From: an uncultured Eubacteriales bacterium
GTDB taxonomy: Bacteria; Bacillota; Clostridia; Christensenellales; Borkfalkiaceae
NCBI GenBank assembly: GCA_900542935.1
Contig: UQPN01000027.1
Coordinates: forward strand, 1 to 25,254
Length of the DNA stretch: 25,254 nucleotides
Reading direction: 5' to 3'
Under the pieces are notes generated by a model, which did no database searches, was not told the DNA's origin, and was given only the letters and a program-made list of their open reading frames with translations. Shown here piece by piece: positions 23,127-25,254 of the stretch. Each line of letters starts with the position of its first letter. Position 1 is the first letter of the stretch. The position numbers were made by a program, and so were the translations under genes.

Positions 23127-24437
23127 ATGGATCTTTTCGATTTCAACAACTACGAAGAAACGGCGAAGCCTCTTTCCGAGCGCATGCGCGCCAACACGCT
23201 GAACGAATTTATCGGGCAGAAGCATCTTGTGGCGGAAGGCTCGCTTCTTCGCCGCGCCATCGCTTCGGACAGGCTGGGCAGCTGCATTTTCTGGGGGCCG
23301 CCGGGCTGCGGAAAAACCACGCTGGCAAACATCATCGCAATGACGACGAACGGCGAATTCATTAAGTTAAACGCCGTTAATTCGGGCGTGGCGGACGTGA
23401 AAAAAGCCGTGGATACCGCGCGCGAAAACCTGCGCATGTACGGCAAGCGCACCTATCTGATGCTGGACGAATGCCACCGTTTCAGCAAAACGCAGAGCGA
23501 TTCGCTGCTGCCCGCCATAGAAAAGGGCACGATTATTTTTATCGGTTCCACTACCGAAAATCCGTACGCTTCGATGACGCCCGCCATTGTTTCCCGCTGC
23601 CGCGTGTTCGAGTTTAAGCGGCTGACGGAGGACGAAATTGCAGACGCGCTGCGCGCCGCCTTGAAAAACCGCCTGAAAGGCTTGGGCAAGACGGGCGCGG
23701 AGGCGGACGACGACGCGATTAAACATATCGCGCGCGTGGCGGGCGGAGATTTGCGCACGGCGTACAACGCGCTGGAACTTGCCGTAAACACCACCCCGAA
23801 AGATAAGGACGGCGTGATTCGCGTGCGGCTTGCCGACGCGGAACAATCGATACAACAGAAATCGCTATCGTTCGGGGAGGACCAGTATTACGATTATCTT
23901 TCGGCGTTCTGCAAATCGCTCCGCGGCAGCGATTCGAACGCGGCGCTTTATTATGCGCACAGAATCATCGAGGGCGGCGGCGACCCGATGCTGGTGGCGC
24001 GGCGCATGGTGGTACATTCGGCGGAGGACGTGGGGCTTGCCGATCCGCGCGCGCTGCAGATTACCACGGCGGCGATGTACGCGCTGGAAAAAATAGGGTA
24101 TCCCGAAGCGATGATTCCGCTTTCGGAAGCGATTATTTACGTGTGCGAAGCCGAAAAGAGCAATTCCGTGGTGGAAGCGATGGGCGCGGCGAAAGAGGAC
24201 GTGAGAAACGCGCGCGACGACGAGGGCGTGCCAGCGTATTTAAGGGATAATACTTACGGCAGCGCGGCGGATAAGGCGGCGAGCAAACAGTATAAATATC
24301 CGCACGACTACGGCGGGTATGTAAAGCAGCAGTATCTGCCGGATTCCGTGAAAGACCACGTATATTATACGCCGAAAGGGCGCGGGTACGAGAAAGAGAT
24401 TGCCGCGCGGCAGGCGGAACGCAAAGGGGATAAATAA
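23127..24437 (+). CDS. rarA: Replication-associated recombination protein RarA/MgsA
   Basis: A 436-residue AAA+ clamp-loader-like ATPase that acts at stalled replication forks with SSB. Walker A is GPPGCGKT (residues 57-64), Walker B is LMLDECHRF (111-119; cysteine replaces the usual isoleucine in DEIHRF), and sensor 1 is STTENP (141-146). SRCRV (156-160) is at the arginine-finger position. The C-terminal half carries the RarA/MgsA signatures GGDPMLVARR and SAEDVGLADPRAL for tetramerisation. ATG 23127 is preferred to a TTG six bases upstream because CAAAGG (23115-23120) fits it. It lies two bases after the coaD stop. Confidence 0.95.
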   Translation: MDLFDFNNYEETAKPLSERMRANTLNEFIGQKHLVAEGSLLRRAIASDRLGSCIFWGPPGCGKTTLANIIAMTTNGEFIKLNAVNSGVADVKKAVDTARENLRMYGKRTYLMLDECHRFSKTQSDSLLPAIEKGTIIFIGSTTENPYASMTPAIVSRCRVFEFKRLTEDEIADALRAALKNRLKGLGKTGAEADDDAIKHIARVAGGDLRTAYNALELAVNTTPKDKDGVIRVRLADAEQSIQQKSLSFGEDQYYDYLSAFCKSLRGSDSNAALYYAHRIIEGGGDPMLVARRMVVHSAEDVGLADPRALQITTAAMYALEKIGYPEAMIPLSEAIIYVCEAEKSNSVVEAMGAAKEDVRNARDDEGVPAYLRDNTYGSAADKAASKQYKYPHDYGGYVKQQYLPDSVKDHVYYTPKGRGYEKEIAARQAERKGDK

Positions 24438-24548
24438 GGCAATGGTGCGGCAGGCATTAACAACGGCGCGCACTATATTAAGCTGATTTTCGAAAACCCG
24501 AACGGCGGGAAGTTCTCGGTGGAAATCGACGGGTATTACAATAAATAA
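24438..24548 (+). pseudogene. Possible C-terminal gene remnant in frame behind rarA
   Basis: Directly after the rarA stop, the same frame stays open for 36 codons to a TAA at 24546-24548. It reads GNGAAGINNGAHYIKLIF, then ENPNGGKFSVEIDGYYNK. This looks like ordinary protein, with alternating strand residues and GC-rich codons like the neighbouring genes. There is no start codon or ribosome site for it. It could be the tail of a lost gene fused by deletion, or an extension reached by readthrough. I do not recognise a family. Confidence 0.35.
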
Positions 24549-24582
24549 CGGCGAAAAAAAATAACGCAAAGAGGCGATAAAA

Positions 24583-25038
24583 ATGAAGTGCTTATATTGC
24601 AGCTGTACGGAAAGCAAAGTGGTGGATTCGAGATCTTCGGACGACGCGCGCACGATACGCCGCCGCAGAGAGTGCGTAGGGTGCGGCAGACGGTTTACCA
24701 CGTACGAAACGATTGAAGTTACTCCCGTGCTGGTGGTGAAAAACAACGGCACGCGGCAGGCGTTCAATGCGGAAAAGATACGCAACGGCATTATAAAATC
24801 GTGCGAAAAGCGGCCTGTGGCAATGGCGACGATAGACGATATTGTGGCGGATATTTCGAAGCAGGTGTACAACAGCATGGAAAGCGAAATCACTTCGAAA
24901 AAAATCGGCGAAATGGTGATGGACCGCCTGAAAACAACGGACGAGGTGGCGTACGTGCGCTATGCTTCGGTGTACCGTTCGTTTAAGGATATTTCGTCGT
25001 TTATGGCGGAATTGCAGAATATGATGGGGAATAAGTAG
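24583..25038 (+). CDS. nrdR: Transcriptional repressor NrdR
   Basis: A 151-residue regulator of ribonucleotide reductase genes that senses ATP/dATP. The N-terminal zinc ribbon has ligands C3, C6, C31 and C34, with VVDSRSSDDARTIRRRREC between the pairs and RRFTTYE just after. An ATP-cone domain follows (about residues 46-136: KNNGTRQAFNAEKI, EVAYVRYASVYRSF). Length and motifs are typical. AAAGAGG (24568-24574) lies eight bases before the ATG. The regulated nrd genes are not in the window. Confidence 0.97.
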   Translation: MKCLYCSCTESKVVDSRSSDDARTIRRRRECVGCGRRFTTYETIEVTPVLVVKNNGTRQAFNAEKIRNGIIKSCEKRPVAMATIDDIVADISKQVYNSMESEITSKKIGEMVMDRLKTTDEVAYVRYASVYRSFKDISSFMAELQNMMGNK

Positions 25039-25044
25039 ACAATA

Positions 25045-25254
25045 ATTTAGCCTTCCCCTTGGGGGGAAGGTGCTGAGCGAAAGCGAAGCGAATGAGGGGC
25101 GTAGCACATTTTTGATTTTCCGAATATTTCGGAAGAAATTTCTGAAAATCAAGGGGCGGGTACATTATCGCTTAGACTGATAGATATAGAAAACAAGTTG
25201 CGCCCCTTTGTTTGAAAATTTCTTAAAAGGCAAATTTTCAAACAAAAAAGAAAA
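25045..25254. repeat. Inverted copy of the intergenic hairpin repeat family
   Basis: GGAAGGTGCTGAGCGAAAGCGAAGCGAATGAGGGGCGTAGCA and the following TTGATTTTC...GAAAATCAA hairpin (25113-25152) are the reverse complement of the 14170-14330 modules. A long perfect hairpin, TTTGTTTGAAAATTT (25208-25222) with AAATTTTCAAACAAA (25233-25247), ends the window. No gene is seen. Confidence 0.85.

Overview
All recognised protein genes lie on the plus strand; the only minus-strand gene is the signal recognition particle (SRP) RNA. Gene content and order (dnaG-rpoD-trmK-nif3-like, rsmD-coaD, nrdR, an SRP RNA with a Gram-positive Alu domain, strong AGGAGG ribosome binding sites, sigma-A promoters, lipoproteins with lipobox cysteines) point to a chromosome of a Clostridia-like Firmicute. 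A more exact lineage cannot be read from this sequence. Coding regions are rich in GCG/GAA/AAA codons, and AT-rich intergenic DNA is loaded with hairpin repeats.

Left part (1-4340): repeat-rich non-coding DNA, then four intact genes of phage-structural type. They are a major capsid-like protein, a head-tail adaptor-like protein, a beta-propeller-like tail nozzle/hub protein and an unknown 159-residue protein, closed by a strong terminator. The order resembles the capsid-tail block of podoviruses. No terminase, portal, integrase, lysis or tail-fibre gene is visible in the window.

Middle (4500-14160): a secreted M28-type peptidase lipoprotein, an unknown lipoprotein behind a perfect consensus promoter, two probably related membrane proteins, a thioredoxin-reductase-like flavoprotein lacking the usual NADPH motifs, a YihY/BrkB membrane protein, the SRP RNA on the opposite strand, and an Mrp/NBP35 iron-sulfur carrier ATPase. 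These units are separated by long arrays of modular hairpin repeats (5970-6310, 7320-7935, 11236-11700, 14165-14600).

Right part (14845-25038): housekeeping genes in tight operons. DNA primase, primary sigma factor, TrmK, a Nif3-like protein and a zinc-ribbon coiled-coil protein form a macromolecular-synthesis-type cluster. A divergent alanine racemase, an unknown membrane protein, RsmD, CoaD and RarA follow, with the last three overlapping or abutting. NrdR comes last, and the repeat family returns, in inverted orientation, at the end of the window.

The best leads are the isolated but intact phage structural quartet, the combinatorial hairpin repeats, the atypical thioredoxin reductase-like enzyme, the divergent alanine racemase, and the convergent-terminator arrangement around a 24-bp palindrome next to the SRP RNA gene.
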